From a virus: a stretch of DNA of 56,568 nt. Below, in pieces: positions 48,486 through 56,470 of the stretch. The number at the start of each line of letters is the position of its first letter. Position 1 is the stretch's first letter. The notes under the pieces were generated by a model, which had not been told where the DNA came from, made no database searches, and was given only the letters and a program-made list of their open reading frames with translations. The stretch is taken from positions 1 to 56,568 of the IMG/VR virus record IMGVR_UViG_3300028800_000109; one strand, given 5' to 3'. The translations under genes were made by a program, and so were the position numbers.

Positions 48486-50303
48486 ATGCGCACGCTGATC
48501 GGCTTCCTGTTCGCGGCGGCGTTCGCCGCGGCATCGGTGTCGCCGGCGGCCGCGCAGAGCGCGCCGGGTTGGGGTTATGGGTTCGTGCCGACGCCAGCGC
48601 AATGGAACGCTGCGTTCGCCGCCAAGACAGATTACAACGGCCCAGTCTGCCTCGTGAATGGCTGCCAGCTGACGGGCGAACTCGTGACGGCTGCGCCGAC
48701 GACGGCGACGTCCGGCTTCCGGCTGCTGCCGGGCGTGTCACCGACGTCGCCGAACAACGGCGACATGTGGATGACGGTCACCGGCCTTTTCATCCGCGTC
48801 AACGGCTCGACCGTCGGCCCGCTGGGCACGGCCGCGTGCGCCACCTGCGCCGTCACCAACGCCACAAACACGTTCACGTTCTCGCAGATCATCAGCCTCA
48901 ACGCGGCGACGTTGCCGACGGCGTTGACCGGCGACGTGCTCCAGCTCGGAAATGCCGACAGCACGATCAGCCGGGTCGACAACATCGGATTCGGGGCTAC
49001 GCCGATTTACACGGGACGCCGCGCCGACGGCACGAACGCGAGCCCCACGGGCGTCGTCTCCAACGACATCCTCGCGGCGTTCAACGCCTACGGCTATTAC
49101 GGCGCCGGCTGGAGCGCGACCGGCGCGGCCTCCGTCGAGCTGATCGCCAACCAGACGTGGTCGGTGAGCGCGCAGGGCACGCACATCGACCTTAAGACGA
49201 CTCCGAACGGCTCCGCGTCGTCCGCGCTCGCGGTCGTCTGCCGGTTCGAGAACGACGGCGGCGTGACATGCCCGGCGACCGTCACCGGCGGCGACAAGGG
49301 TCCGGGAACGATCAATACCGCGGGCCTCTTCGTCAACGGCGTCGCCGCTTCCGTCGGCGGCGGCACCGTCAACGTCGGCACAGCCAACCAGCTCGCATAC
49401 TACGCGACCAGCAGCAGCACCGTCAGCGGCAACGCCAACGCGACGATCACCGCCGGCGCGCTCACGCTCGGCCAGGCAGGGTCCGTTGTGGGCTCGCTCT
49501 CGCTTGCCAACGGCACGTCCGGCGTCCTCAAGATCCAGCCGCCTACGGGCGCGCTCACGGGCACGTTGACGGTTCCGAACCTCACCGACACGCTCGCGGT
49601 GCTCGGTTCGACGCAGACATTCAGCGGCGCGCTGACCTTCAGCAACACCGTCAACTTCACGAGCGTCTTCGACGTCAACGGCAACGCCGTGACGTGGCCG
49701 AACGTGGCGACCACGGTGGCCGCGCTCAACATCACCGATCAGGTGCTCACCGGCGGCACCAACGTGACGCCGTTCTCGATCGGCTCGGTAAGCTCGGGCA
49801 CGACCACGATCGACTGCGGCAAGTCACCGCTTCAGTGGATGGTGGACACCGGAGCCTCCACGATCGCGGTGCCAGCGAACGACAGCTCGTGCCTCGTCGA
49901 GATCATCAACGGCAACGGCGCCGGCGCGCTCACCTTCTCCGGGTTCTCCGGTAAGACTTCGCTGACGAGCTTCTCGACGACGGCGACGAGCACGGCGACG
50001 GTCACGTTCACCAACAGCTCGGCGAACATAACCTGGACCGCGAACGGGCTCGCGCTCAACGCGCCGGTTTACTTCACCAACAGCGGCGGCGCGCTGCCGA
50101 CCAACTTCTCGGTGGGAACGATCTACTACGTGGTGAGCACGGGCACGAACACGATCCAGGTGTCGGCGACGCCCGGCGGCTCGGCGATCGTCGCGGGTTC
50201 GGCGGGTTCGGGCACTCAGACCGGCACGCAGCCGTCGGTATGGGATCTCTCGATCAACAGGATCGACGGCAACACGCTCGGCATCATCGTTCAGGTGCAG
50301 TAA
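48486..50303 (+). CDS. large fibre protein with signal peptide
   Basis: About 605 residues from ATG 48486 (GTG 48471 is in frame). MRTLIGFLFAAAFAAASVSPAAAQ is a signal peptide with an AxA site. The centre is beta-rich with phage fibre features (NVGTANQLAYYATSSSTVSG, SLANGTSGVLKIQPPTGAL). Residues about 505-590 hold a module (NGLALNAPVYFTNSGGALP, YYVVSTGTNTIQVSATPGG) common in phage fibres. The stop overlaps the next ATG. Confidence 0.7.
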   Translation: MRTLIGFLFAAAFAAASVSPAAAQSAPGWGYGFVPTPAQWNAAFAAKTDYNGPVCLVNGCQLTGELVTAAPTTATSGFRLLPGVSPTSPNNGDMWMTVTGLFIRVNGSTVGPLGTAACATCAVTNATNTFTFSQIISLNAATLPTALTGDVLQLGNADSTISRVDNIGFGATPIYTGRRADGTNASPTGVVSNDILAAFNAYGYYGAGWSATGAASVELIANQTWSVSAQGTHIDLKTTPNGSASSALAVVCRFENDGGVTCPATVTGGDKGPGTINTAGLFVNGVAASVGGGTVNVGTANQLAYYATSSSTVSGNANATITAGALTLGQAGSVVGSLSLANGTSGVLKIQPPTGALTGTLTVPNLTDTLAVLGSTQTFSGALTFSNTVNFTSVFDVNGNAVTWPNVATTVAALNITDQVLTGGTNVTPFSIGSVSSGTTTIDCGKSPLQWMVDTGASTIAVPANDSSCLVEIINGNGAGALTFSGFSGKTSLTSFSTTATSTATVTFTNSSANITWTANGLALNAPVYFTNSGGALPTNFSVGTIYYVVSTGTNTIQVSATPGGSAIVAGSAGSGTQTGTQPSVWDLSINRIDGNTLGIIVQVQ

Positions 50304-51175
50304 TGCTCTCGCGCTTCTTCAACGCGGTCACGCTATCGCTGTTTCTGGCGGCCTCGCCGGTCATGGCGCAGGTCAGCCCGAACGGCGTCGGCCCGACCTT
50401 CCTCGGCCAAACTTTTTTCTGTACCGGCGGCACGGCTTCGACGAATGGCGCGCAGCGCGTCCACAAGTTTACGGCCAGCAGCACGCTCACCTGCGTTGGG
50501 CTGCCGACCAGTATGTCCTACCTCGTCGTCGCTGGTGGGGTCGGCGGTGAGAATGCGAGCGCGGGAGGGGCCGGTACTGGCGGAGGAGGCGGTCAAGTTC
50601 TGACCGGGACCTTCACGGCAACGGGTAGATCGTACACGGTCACGGTCGGCAGCGGCGGAGCCGCTAACTGGGGCGCGGGCGGCTCGTCAACTTTGCAGAC
50701 GGTCGCGACGGCCGTTACCGGAAGCTCGGGAACCTCGGGGAACGGTTTCGCGCCGGGTGCACCTTTCAGCGTCGACGCCGGTGGCGGGGGCGGCTGCGGC
50801 GGCGCTGGTGCAGCGGCCTCGGGCAGCGGCGGCGGCGCAGGCGGGACGGGCTGCAATTCGTCGATCACAGGATCGTCGGTTTGCTACGGCGGCGGCGGAG
50901 GCGGAGGCCCAGCAGGCACCGCGACATGCGGTGGCGGTGCTGGCACAATCCCGGGCACACCGGGAACGGCCAATACCGGCGGCGGAGGCGGCGGCAACGG
51001 AACCAATTCGGGTGCCGGTGGACTCGGTGGCGTTGGCGGCTCCGGCATCGTCGTTGTTAGCTATCTAGGATCGGCGTCGCTCGGCTCTCCGCACTTCGCG
51101 CTCGATGACGAGATGGACCGGAAGCGGCTGCCGGCCAACGACAACCGCCAAGTGGAAAACTCGCTGGCGGCCTGA
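50303..51175 (+). CDS. glycine-rich adhesin-like protein with signal peptide
   Basis: A 290-residue protein. Residues 1-23 are a signal peptide (LSLFLAASPVMAQ). Residues about 90-260 carry many Gly runs (GGGGGG, GGVGGSG) with scattered Cys. Such Gly-rich stretches can form polyglycine helix bundles, as in the gp38-type adhesins of some T-even phages. It ends SYLGSAS...DDEMDRKRLPANDN. Position last in the fibre group suggests a receptor-binding tip. Inferred. Confidence 0.62.
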   Translation: MLSRFFNAVTLSLFLAASPVMAQVSPNGVGPTFLGQTFFCTGGTASTNGAQRVHKFTASSTLTCVGLPTSMSYLVVAGGVGGENASAGGAGTGGGGGQVLTGTFTATGRSYTVTVGSGGAANWGAGGSSTLQTVATAVTGSSGTSGNGFAPGAPFSVDAGGGGGCGGAGAAASGSGGGAGGTGCNSSITGSSVCYGGGGGGGPAGTATCGGGAGTIPGTPGTANTGGGGGGNGTNSGAGGLGGVGGSGIVVVSYLGSASLGSPHFALDDEMDRKRLPANDNRQVENSLAA

Positions 51176-51248
51176 CCGGACAAATCACTGCGTGACGAAT
51201 CTCACGACGCATGAGAGTATTTCGCCGTCGGGCGACGCGGGGGCTAGG

Positions 51249-51782
51249 ATGTTCTCACGCAAGAAGCGGGTGATACGGCCGGAGGCGTCGCCTCCGTGGA
51301 CTGAGATCGACGACAGCGACGACAACGCCAACCATGACTTTCTGCGCGTGATCGCCTGGATCGTGTTGGCTTTCATCGGCGCGATGCTCATCGGCTCCGT
51401 GATCATCCTCTCGAGCCACGCGCACGCGCACATGCACGACCGCCCGGAAATGAACGACTGGCTGAGCAGCCTGCACAATCACCGCAAAGGGCTGTGCTGC
51501 CAGTTCGATGAGGCGACGACGGTAACGGACCCCGACTGGGCGCGGATCAAAGAGATCAAGGAAGGTTGCGCCGACGGTGAGAAGCCAAATCGGCCAGGCG
51601 AACCCGAAGAGCACGTGACATACTGCGTGCGCATTGATCACGTATGGTGGAAAGTCTACGACGGCTCGCTCATTGACGAGCCGAACCGGGCCGGCCCCGC
51701 ATTGGTCTGGATTTCGATCTACAACGACGCCAGCGGGAAACATCAATTCATCAGGTGCTTCCTCAGAGGAGCCGAGGGATGA
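51249..51782 (+). CDS. membrane-anchored hypothetical protein
   Basis: About 177 residues from ATG 51249. Residues about 30-55 are one transmembrane helix (FLRVIAWIVLAFIGAMLIGSVIIL). The remainder, with HAHAHMHDRPEMNDWLSSLHNHRKGLCCQFDEA and two later Cys, likely lies in the periplasm. The CC and later CADG/YC cysteines suggest disulphides. It overlaps the endolysin gene by 4 bases, which hints at a role in lysis. No family named. Confidence 0.58.
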   Translation: MFSRKKRVIRPEASPPWTEIDDSDDNANHDFLRVIAWIVLAFIGAMLIGSVIILSSHAHAHMHDRPEMNDWLSSLHNHRKGLCCQFDEATTVTDPDWARIKEIKEGCADGEKPNRPGEPEEHVTYCVRIDHVWWKVYDGSLIDEPNRAGPALVWISIYNDASGKHQFIRCFLRGAEG

Positions 51783-52435
51783 ACATCCTCAAGTGGCTAG
51801 TCCCCAGCTCGTCGACGCCGCCGTCGATGCCGTCACCCGTAACAGCGACCGTGGTTTCGATTGCGCCGGTTCCGGCGGCGCCCATCGTGTTCCCGCCGCA
51901 GTTCGTGATCTGCATGAAGTACATGCTGCCGCAGGAAGACCCCGTGCCGCTCGACTGGTCGAACCGCCGCAACTTCTCGAACGATCCACGGGACCCTGGC
52001 GGCGCCACGATGGATGGCATCATCCAGACCGAGTACGACCGCTACCGCACGCGCAAAGGCTTGCCGCGACGGCCGGTCATCCAAATCACGCAGGAGGAGG
52101 GCGACGACATCTACCTCCACAACTACTGGCTCCCGTATTGCCCCGAGGTGCCGCCGGGGCTGAACCTCCAGCTATTCGACACCGACGTGAACGAGGGACT
52201 TGGCCAAGCGATCAAGATTCTCCAGTACGCGCTGGGAACGCCACAGGACGGCCTGTGGGGGCCGAAGACCGACACGGTGGTCAAGGCCATCGCTGACGTG
52301 CCGGCCGCCATACGGGCGTTTGGCGCCCGGCGCGCGGCCGTTTACCGCGAGATCAGGAACTTCAATGTGTTCGGCGCGGACTGGGAACGCCGCACGTCGG
52401 AGATCACCGCCGAAGCGCTCAAGATGGCGGCTTAA
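51779..52435 (+). CDS. endolysin, GH108 N-acetylmuramidase-like
   Basis: About 218 residues from ATG 51779. The GH108 hallmark NDPRDPGGATMDGIIQTEYDRYR, then LHNYWLPYCPEVPPGLNLQLFDTDVNEG, and the C-terminal QYALGTPQDGLWGPKTDTVVKA (peptidoglycan-binding type) are present. The catalytic Glu is normally in EGG just before NDP; here the E of MLPQE (about 54) is followed by an insertion of about a dozen residues, so activity should be checked. Cuts peptidoglycan glycan strands at lysis. The Pro-rich N-terminus may direct export. Confidence 0.8.
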   Translation: MNILKWLVPSSSTPPSMPSPVTATVVSIAPVPAAPIVFPPQFVICMKYMLPQEDPVPLDWSNRRNFSNDPRDPGGATMDGIIQTEYDRYRTRKGLPRRPVIQITQEEGDDIYLHNYWLPYCPEVPPGLNLQLFDTDVNEGLGQAIKILQYALGTPQDGLWGPKTDTVVKAIADVPAAIRAFGARRAAVYREIRNFNVFGADWERRTSEITAEALKMAA

Positions 52436-52494
52436 CTTTTTGCCGCCTTCGCAACGTGTTGCGGTATAGCCACACCCAACAGCAAAACGACTGG

Positions 52495-52519
52495 CATTGC
52501 CGCCTGTAGGGTGGCAATG
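52495..52519. other. 10-bp hairpin in the gap upstream of the outer-membrane protein gene
   Basis: 52495-52504 pairs with 52510-52519 around a 5-base loop, with one G-T pair. No T-tract follows, so it is not a typical terminator. A palindromic CGCAAC-GT-GTTGCG lies just upstream (52450-52463). It may control the downstream gene. Confidence 0.45.
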
Positions 52520-52579
52520 GCCGCGGCGGCGGGCGTAACCTCTCGATCGTGACTTTCACATCAGATCGGGGGAATCCAA

Positions 52580-53353
52580 ATGCGTAAATCTTTGCTCGCC
52601 TTCACGGCGCTCGCGACCATCATCGCCGCGCCCGCGTTCGCCGCCGACGTCGCGCCGCCGCTCGTCAGCAAGAGCGCGTTGCCGGTATATCCATACAGCG
52701 GCGGCTCCGGCTTCTACGCCGGCGTCAACACGATGGCCGGCGTCGCTGACGCCTCAGCCACCAGCACGGCACTAACGGGCACGATGAACGCCGCCGGAGG
52801 CGCCCTCGGCGGCACCGCCGGCTATACGAGCGGCAACTCGCGCCTCTGGTTCGCGGTCGAGGCCAGCGGCGACTACCAGAACGTGACAGCGACCGCGACC
52901 GGAGCTGCCGCATCGGTTGCGAGCCGGTGGTCTTCCGAGCAGGTATTCAAGCTCGGCGGCTCGGCACCTTACGACTACCTCGCGGCCATCGCCCCGCTCG
53001 GGATCAGCTTCCCGACGTTCCAGTTGCCACTGGCTCCGAACGGCATCAGCGTCGCCGCCGGATCGCACCCGTACATCATGGGCGGCGTCAAGGAGTTCGG
53101 CATCACCGGCGGCTTCGGCGTCGCAGGTGGCTCGACCATCGGCATCGCACCGCTGCTCGGTGCCGGCACGATCTCACAAATCGTGGACAGCACCGGCAAG
53201 CCGACGGGCTTCGCGCTCGACCTGTTCGCTGAGATCGTGTTCGCCAACAAGGCGCTCGGCTTTAACAACGTGTTCGGCGTCGGTGGCCCGGTCACTCCGG
53301 CGACGATCACGCTCGGAAATCAGTATTTCGCCGGTGCCAAGGTTCTCTTCTGA
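52580..53353 (+). CDS. outer-membrane beta-barrel protein, Rhizobiales Omp-like
   Basis: A 257-residue protein. MRKSLLAFTALATIIAAPAFAAD is a Sec signal peptide with cut after AFA. The next part (PPLVSKSALPVYPYSGGSGFYAGVN) resembles the N-terminus of rhizobial Omp25/31-type porin proteins, and the chain ends with a terminal Phe (AGAKVLF), as in BamA-recognised barrels. Such proteins are rare in phages. It may change the host surface or block superinfection. The SD GGGGG is close. Confidence 0.72.
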   Translation: MRKSLLAFTALATIIAAPAFAADVAPPLVSKSALPVYPYSGGSGFYAGVNTMAGVADASATSTALTGTMNAAGGALGGTAGYTSGNSRLWFAVEASGDYQNVTATATGAAASVASRWSSEQVFKLGGSAPYDYLAAIAPLGISFPTFQLPLAPNGISVAAGSHPYIMGGVKEFGITGGFGVAGGSTIGIAPLLGAGTISQIVDSTGKPTGFALDLFAEIVFANKALGFNNVFGVGGPVTPATITLGNQYFAGAKVLF

Positions 53354-53421
53354 GGACCTACTGACGCACCGTACTGCAAGCGTTTTCTTGATTCGCGACT
53401 AAATCTTCCCGTGTTAAGGAG

Positions 53422-53455
53422 GGCCTGCCTGATTCATTCAGGCGGGCCTTTTTTT
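53422..53455 (+). terminator. rho-independent terminator
   Basis: A 10-bp stem (53422-53431 with 53439-53448), 7-base loop and T7 tail. It is 68 bases after the outer-membrane protein stop and separates it from the next gene. Confidence 0.88.
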
Positions 53456-53480
53456 CGTCCAGAGGGAAGGGAAGTTTCAC

Positions 53481-54074
53481 ATGAAACGTTTGCTTGTTGT
53501 CGCAGCGTTGTCGTTGCCGCTTGCGACGTGCGCCGCGGCGCCGGCCTTGGCCGCGACCTTCAACGAGGCCGACAAGATCGAGCGCGCGCAAGCGCAGGCT
53601 ATCGGCGGTCCCATCGGCTCGCCGACGTTCGTGATCCAGGCACCCAGCTCGGGCGTCATCAACATCGGCCAGGCGTTCAACGAGGTCGCCGCGCCCTACA
53701 TCAATGCGCTCGCCAACGCGCTCATCCTTGCGTTCGTGGGCTGGGCCGCAAATGAAATCCGCAAGCGCACCGGCATCGTCATCGACCAGGCGCATCAGGC
53801 AACGATCGCCAAGGCACTGCAGAACCAGGCGGGCTCGCTGCTCGCCGACGGCATGGTCAAGATCGAGGGCAAGACGATCACCGTCGACAGCGTGGCGATG
53901 GCCGCCGCCGTCAACGACCTACTCAAGCACGTGCCGGATGCCGCCAGGTATTTCGGCTTAGACCCTGACCACGTCGCCGCGCGCATCGTCGACACGATCC
54001 CGCAGATCATTGCTGGCGCACAGGCGCTCGCGGCCGCGCACGAAGCGGCCGCACCCCCAGCGAAGGCGGCCTGA
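53481..54074 (+). CDS. exported membrane protein, possible holin-type (LLH-like)
   Basis: A 197-residue protein. The N-terminal 24 residues are a signal peptide (VVAALSLPLATCAAAPALAA). A hydrophobic segment (ALANALILAFVGWAAN, about 73-90) is followed by EIRKRTGIVIDQAHQATIAKALQNQ and DLLKHVPDAARYFGLDPDHVAARIV, which resembles the pattern of LLH-type phage holins. The holin idea rests on this resemblance and the lysis context. The strong ribosome binding site (GAAGGGAAG) supports this start. Confidence 0.58.
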   Translation: MKRLLVVAALSLPLATCAAAPALAATFNEADKIERAQAQAIGGPIGSPTFVIQAPSSGVINIGQAFNEVAAPYINALANALILAFVGWAANEIRKRTGIVIDQAHQATIAKALQNQAGSLLADGMVKIEGKTITVDSVAMAAAVNDLLKHVPDAARYFGLDPDHVAARIVDTIPQIIAGAQALAAAHEAAAPPAKAA

Positions 54075-54078
54075 TGCC

Positions 54079-54321
54079 ATGACCGCCTTCGGCGACCAGA
54101 TCCTCGCTGCCGTCGATGGAGCCTTCGCCGACGCAATCAGGGCTGAAGCCAATGCGACGGTTGGCAACCTCGTCGGCCGCTTCGACCCGACAAGCGGCAA
54201 AGAGCTGACGCTCGCCGAAGTCGTCCAACGGTATCGCGCAGCGCTGACGGTGACACTGAGCCTGCGCGAGGCCGTGCGCCGCGCGACGATCGATGAGCTC
54301 AAGAAAGCGCAGCCAGCATGA
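54079..54321 (+). CDS. small helical hypothetical protein
   Basis: An 80-residue protein from ATG 54079. Mostly helical (DQILAAVDGAFADAIRAEANA, then YRAALTVTLSLREAVRRATIDELKK). No family. It overlaps the lipase gene by 4 bases and follows the holin-like gene by 4 bases. Confidence 0.55.
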   Translation: MTAFGDQILAAVDGAFADAIRAEANATVGNLVGRFDPTSGKELTLAEVVQRYRAALTVTLSLREAVRRATIDELKKAQPA

Positions 54322-54965
54322 CCGTCGCCACGCCATCAGACGGGGATTTGGTCGATCAGGCGGCGGCAACCTATAGCCAGCCAGAGCCGTACTTTGAGGA
54401 CATCAAGAGCGCTGTCCGCGTGTTCCTGACGCAGGGCGACGGCTTCAACATCATCGCGATCGAGGGCACGCACGACGCGCTGGGCTGGGCGGTCGACTTC
54501 TTCGGCGCCGCCGTCGAAGATCAGCAAGGGCTCAATCATCAAACGCTCGGTTTTATCCACGCCGGGTTCTACGACGCGGCGGTCACCGCGCTCACGCGCT
54601 GCGCGCTCGTCGCCGTGCGCGGCCCCTACGCCATCTGCGGCCACAGCCTCGGCGCCGCGCTTGCGCTGCTCATCGGCGCGCTGCTTGCCGACGACGGCTA
54701 CCCGCCGGTCAAGATCGGCGCATTCGCGCCGCCGCGCGTTGGCGGTGCCAAGTTCGTGCAGAAGGTCACGTCGATCCCACTATGCGCCTACAGGTACGGC
54801 AACGACCCGGTGCCCGAGGTGCCGCTGTCCATCTGGAGCCTGCCGTACGTGCAGGTGCCGCTGACGCAGGTCGGCGAGCCGATGGCTAACCCATTCAGTT
54901 GCCACACGATTCGAAACTACGTCGACGCCGTCCACGCCACAAATGGGAACCAAAGCCATGCTTAA
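54318..54965 (+). CDS. class 3 lipase-like esterase
   Basis: A 215-residue protein. GHSLGAALALLIGALL shows the nucleophile elbow (Ser about 110). YRYGNDPVPEVPL gives the catalytic Asp, and CHTIRNYVDAV a candidate His. FIHAGFYDAAV is the usual lid region. The family splits acyl esters. Next to lysis genes, it may act on membrane lipid during lysis or entry. No signal peptide is visible. Confidence 0.8.
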   Translation: MTVATPSDGDLVDQAAATYSQPEPYFEDIKSAVRVFLTQGDGFNIIAIEGTHDALGWAVDFFGAAVEDQQGLNHQTLGFIHAGFYDAAVTALTRCALVAVRGPYAICGHSLGAALALLIGALLADDGYPPVKIGAFAPPRVGGAKFVQKVTSIPLCAYRYGNDPVPEVPLSIWSLPYVQVPLTQVGEPMANPFSCHTIRNYVDAVHATNGNQSHA

Positions 54966-55278
54966 CGACTTTCTCAGCCTGATAGGCGTCAAGGCGGGCG
55001 TCATCCTTGCCGGATTCGGCGGCGCGGTTACCCGCATTGCCGTGTTCGGCACCGGCGGCGCCAGCGTGCTTAACGCCGTGATCTCCGTCATCGGCGGCAC
55101 GATCACAGCCATTTACCTCGGCCCGGTGGCACCCGCTTACCTGGGCTGGGACGACAGCGCCAGGTCGTCGGCCGCGCTCACGTTCCTCGTCGGCCTGTTC
55201 GGCATGGAAATCTGCAAGCAGATCGGCATGGCCATCGGCCACTGGATGCCAACCTTCAACAACAGCAAGGAGCCGTGA
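54943..55278 (+). CDS. small membrane protein, possible holin
   Basis: A 111-residue protein starting at ATG 54943 or 54958. Hydrophobic stretches (VKAGVILAGFGGAVTRIAVF, ASVLNAVISVIGGTITAIYLG, SAALTFLVGLFGMEI) are compatible with 2-3 membrane helices. It overlaps the lipase gene and is followed by another membrane gene, an arrangement common in lysis cassettes. Holin function is inferred. Confidence 0.6.
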   Translation: MGTKAMLNDFLSLIGVKAGVILAGFGGAVTRIAVFGTGGASVLNAVISVIGGTITAIYLGPVAPAYLGWDDSARSSAALTFLVGLFGMEICKQIGMAIGHWMPTFNNSKEP

Positions 55279-55279
55279 C

Positions 55280-55666
55280 ATGGAGGATATCCTGCACCTG
55301 TGGTTCCTATCGGCGATGCTCAATGCGGCGATTGCGCTCGCGCTCGTCGGGCTCGGCATCGTGCTGTCACACGGTGCCGGCCTGCGCTCGGGAGCGGCCG
55401 TGCTACGGCTGGCGCAGCGGCTTGTGTCGATGTTTGCTGCGGTGATGTTCCTCAACTGCGCGCTTCATATCGTGGAGACCCGCACGCCGCCGCCGGCGTG
55501 GGCGATGTGGACGCAGGTGTCGCTCGTGCTGTTCGCGGCGGTGACGGTAGTCAGGCTACTGCTCTACTCGCCGCCGATCCCTGAGTGCGCGAGCTGGCGC
55601 CGGCCGGTCATCCGCGGGATATCGCTGGTGCAAGACGAGCCGAAGAAGAAAATCAGAGGCGCTTAA
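55280..55666 (+). CDS. membrane protein of the lysis region
   Basis: A 128-residue protein one base after the previous stop. Helices at about 8-30 (LHLWFLSAMLNAAIALALVGLGIV), 45-60 and 78-95, and a basic C-terminal tail (DEPKKKIRGA). The layout suits a holin or antiholin partner. It converges with the minus-strand operon, sharing the TTAA at 55663-55666. Confidence 0.58.
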   Translation: MEDILHLWFLSAMLNAAIALALVGLGIVLSHGAGLRSGAAVLRLAQRLVSMFAAVMFLNCALHIVETRTPPPAWAMWTQVSLVLFAAVTVVRLLLYSPPIPECASWRRPVIRGISLVQDEPKKKIRGA

Positions 55667-55848
55667 CCTCGACGGTGGCGTGGCGCTTCGGCAATCTCGA
55701 AACCGGCCGCTGTCAATGCCTTAATACAGAGTTCAGCAGCGCGCCGATCTTCATCAAAGTAGTTTGGGCCATACCTGTAACCGCAGACCGGACGATTACG
55801 AATGGCCTCCGTCAGGACTTCGATTGCTTTCTCTTTCTTGCTCATCAT
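55663..55848 (-). CDS. small hypothetical protein (minus-strand operon)
   Basis: A 61-residue protein starting at the ATG at 55848, with AAGGA just upstream and ATGA overlap with the preceding gene. The chain KEKAIEVLTEAIRNRPVCGYR...DEDRRAAELCIKALTAAGFEI has an alpha-helical repeat look. No family. Probably early or regulatory, because small genes in tight tandem often have such roles. Confidence 0.6.
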   Translation of the reverse strand: MMSKKEKAIEVLTEAIRNRPVCGYRYGPNYFDEDRRAAELCIKALTAAGFEIAEAPRHRRG

Positions 55849-56003
55849 TCCTTGTCCTGTTGGGTGAGGGCGCGGAGAGCACGCCATAATAGCCCCCAGC
55901 GATCTTTGCGGCGTTGTGTCTTTCGTAGCTTCGGATTGCACCATTTACATTCCTCAACCGGACCATCGTGGGGAATTTTGCCGCTCCATTGAAGGTGGCT
56001 CAT
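55845..56003 (-). CDS. small basic protein with CxxC (minus-strand operon)
   Basis: A 52-residue protein from ATG 56003 overlapping the upstream TGA. It has ECKWCNPKLRKTQRRKDRWG, one CxxC pair that may bind zinc, and ends RALRALTQQDKE, nearly the same tail as the next upstream protein. A 24-bp repeat encodes the tail. Confidence 0.55.
   Translation of the reverse strand: MSHLQWSGKIPHDGPVEECKWCNPKLRKTQRRKDRWGLLWRALRALTQQDKE
55851..55874 (-). repeat. 24-bp direct repeat (second copy at 56006-56029)
   Basis: The same 24 bases occur at 55851-55874 and 56006-56029 and encode the C-terminal RALTQQDK in both genes on the minus strand. It suggests local duplication or gene conversion. Confidence 0.85.
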
Positions 56004-56254
56004 CGCTTGTCCTGTTGGGTGAGGGCGCGTGTCTCTTTCAAAATAGTCAGACAAATCTTCTCGACCGGCCGTGGTATGCCTTCGTGGTAGCGTATCTTTT
56101 TAATAGCCGCCCGCAGCTTGGCGTTCTCGGCTTCAAGATGTCGTATTTTATCCGCATGAAATACAATGGTGAGAGCATCGGTGCGGGCTTCGTCAGTCAG
56201 CCGCTCGATCTCGGCTTTCAGCGGCGCTTCGATATCTCGCACTAAACGTGTCAT
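56000..56254 (-). CDS. small coiled-coil protein (minus-strand operon)
   Basis: An 84-residue protein starting at the ATG at 56254. The segment IEAPLKAEIERLTDEARTDAL, then IRHLEAENAKLRAAIKKI, is a coiled coil. It ends TRALTQQDKR, like its neighbour. No family recognised. Confidence 0.58.
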   Translation of the reverse strand: MTRLVRDIEAPLKAEIERLTDEARTDALTIVFHADKIRHLEAENAKLRAAIKKIRYHEGIPRPVEKICLTILKETRALTQQDKR

Positions 56255-56268
56255 CGTCTCAACCTCGA

Positions 56269-56433
56269 CTATGGCGTGGCCGCTTGGATCGCCGCCAACA
56301 CGCGCTTGGCGTCCTCTCGCCACAGATTTTTGACTTTCTCATCCAGCGACCTCCAGTCGACAATCCGTTTCGCGCTCGGCATCGCCCAAATTGCTTCTGC
56401 AATAATATCTATCAACGTGCCGTCGCTCATCAT
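56269..56433 (-). CDS. very small hypothetical protein (minus-strand operon)
   Basis: A 54-residue frame starting at the ATG at 56433 (second ATG 56430), preceded by AAAGGATAGG. The product (MMSDGTLIDIIAEAIWAMPSAKRIV... then NLWREDAKRVLAAIQAA) reads as a small helical protein. It stops at TAG, one of the few amber stops. Too short for certainty, but the ribosome binding site and tight tandem order support it. Confidence 0.52.
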   Translation of the reverse strand: MMSDGTLIDIIAEAIWAMPSAKRIVDWRSLDEKVKNLWREDAKRVLAAIQAATP

Positions 56434-56470
56434 CCTATCCTTTTGCGCCGTGTGCGGGGGAGGGTACGAT

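Noticed and set aside
53358-53390. A fourth copy of the late promoter element (CTACTGAC followed by ACCGTACT)
   Set aside because: Only the first eight bases match well, and the rest diverges with different spacing.
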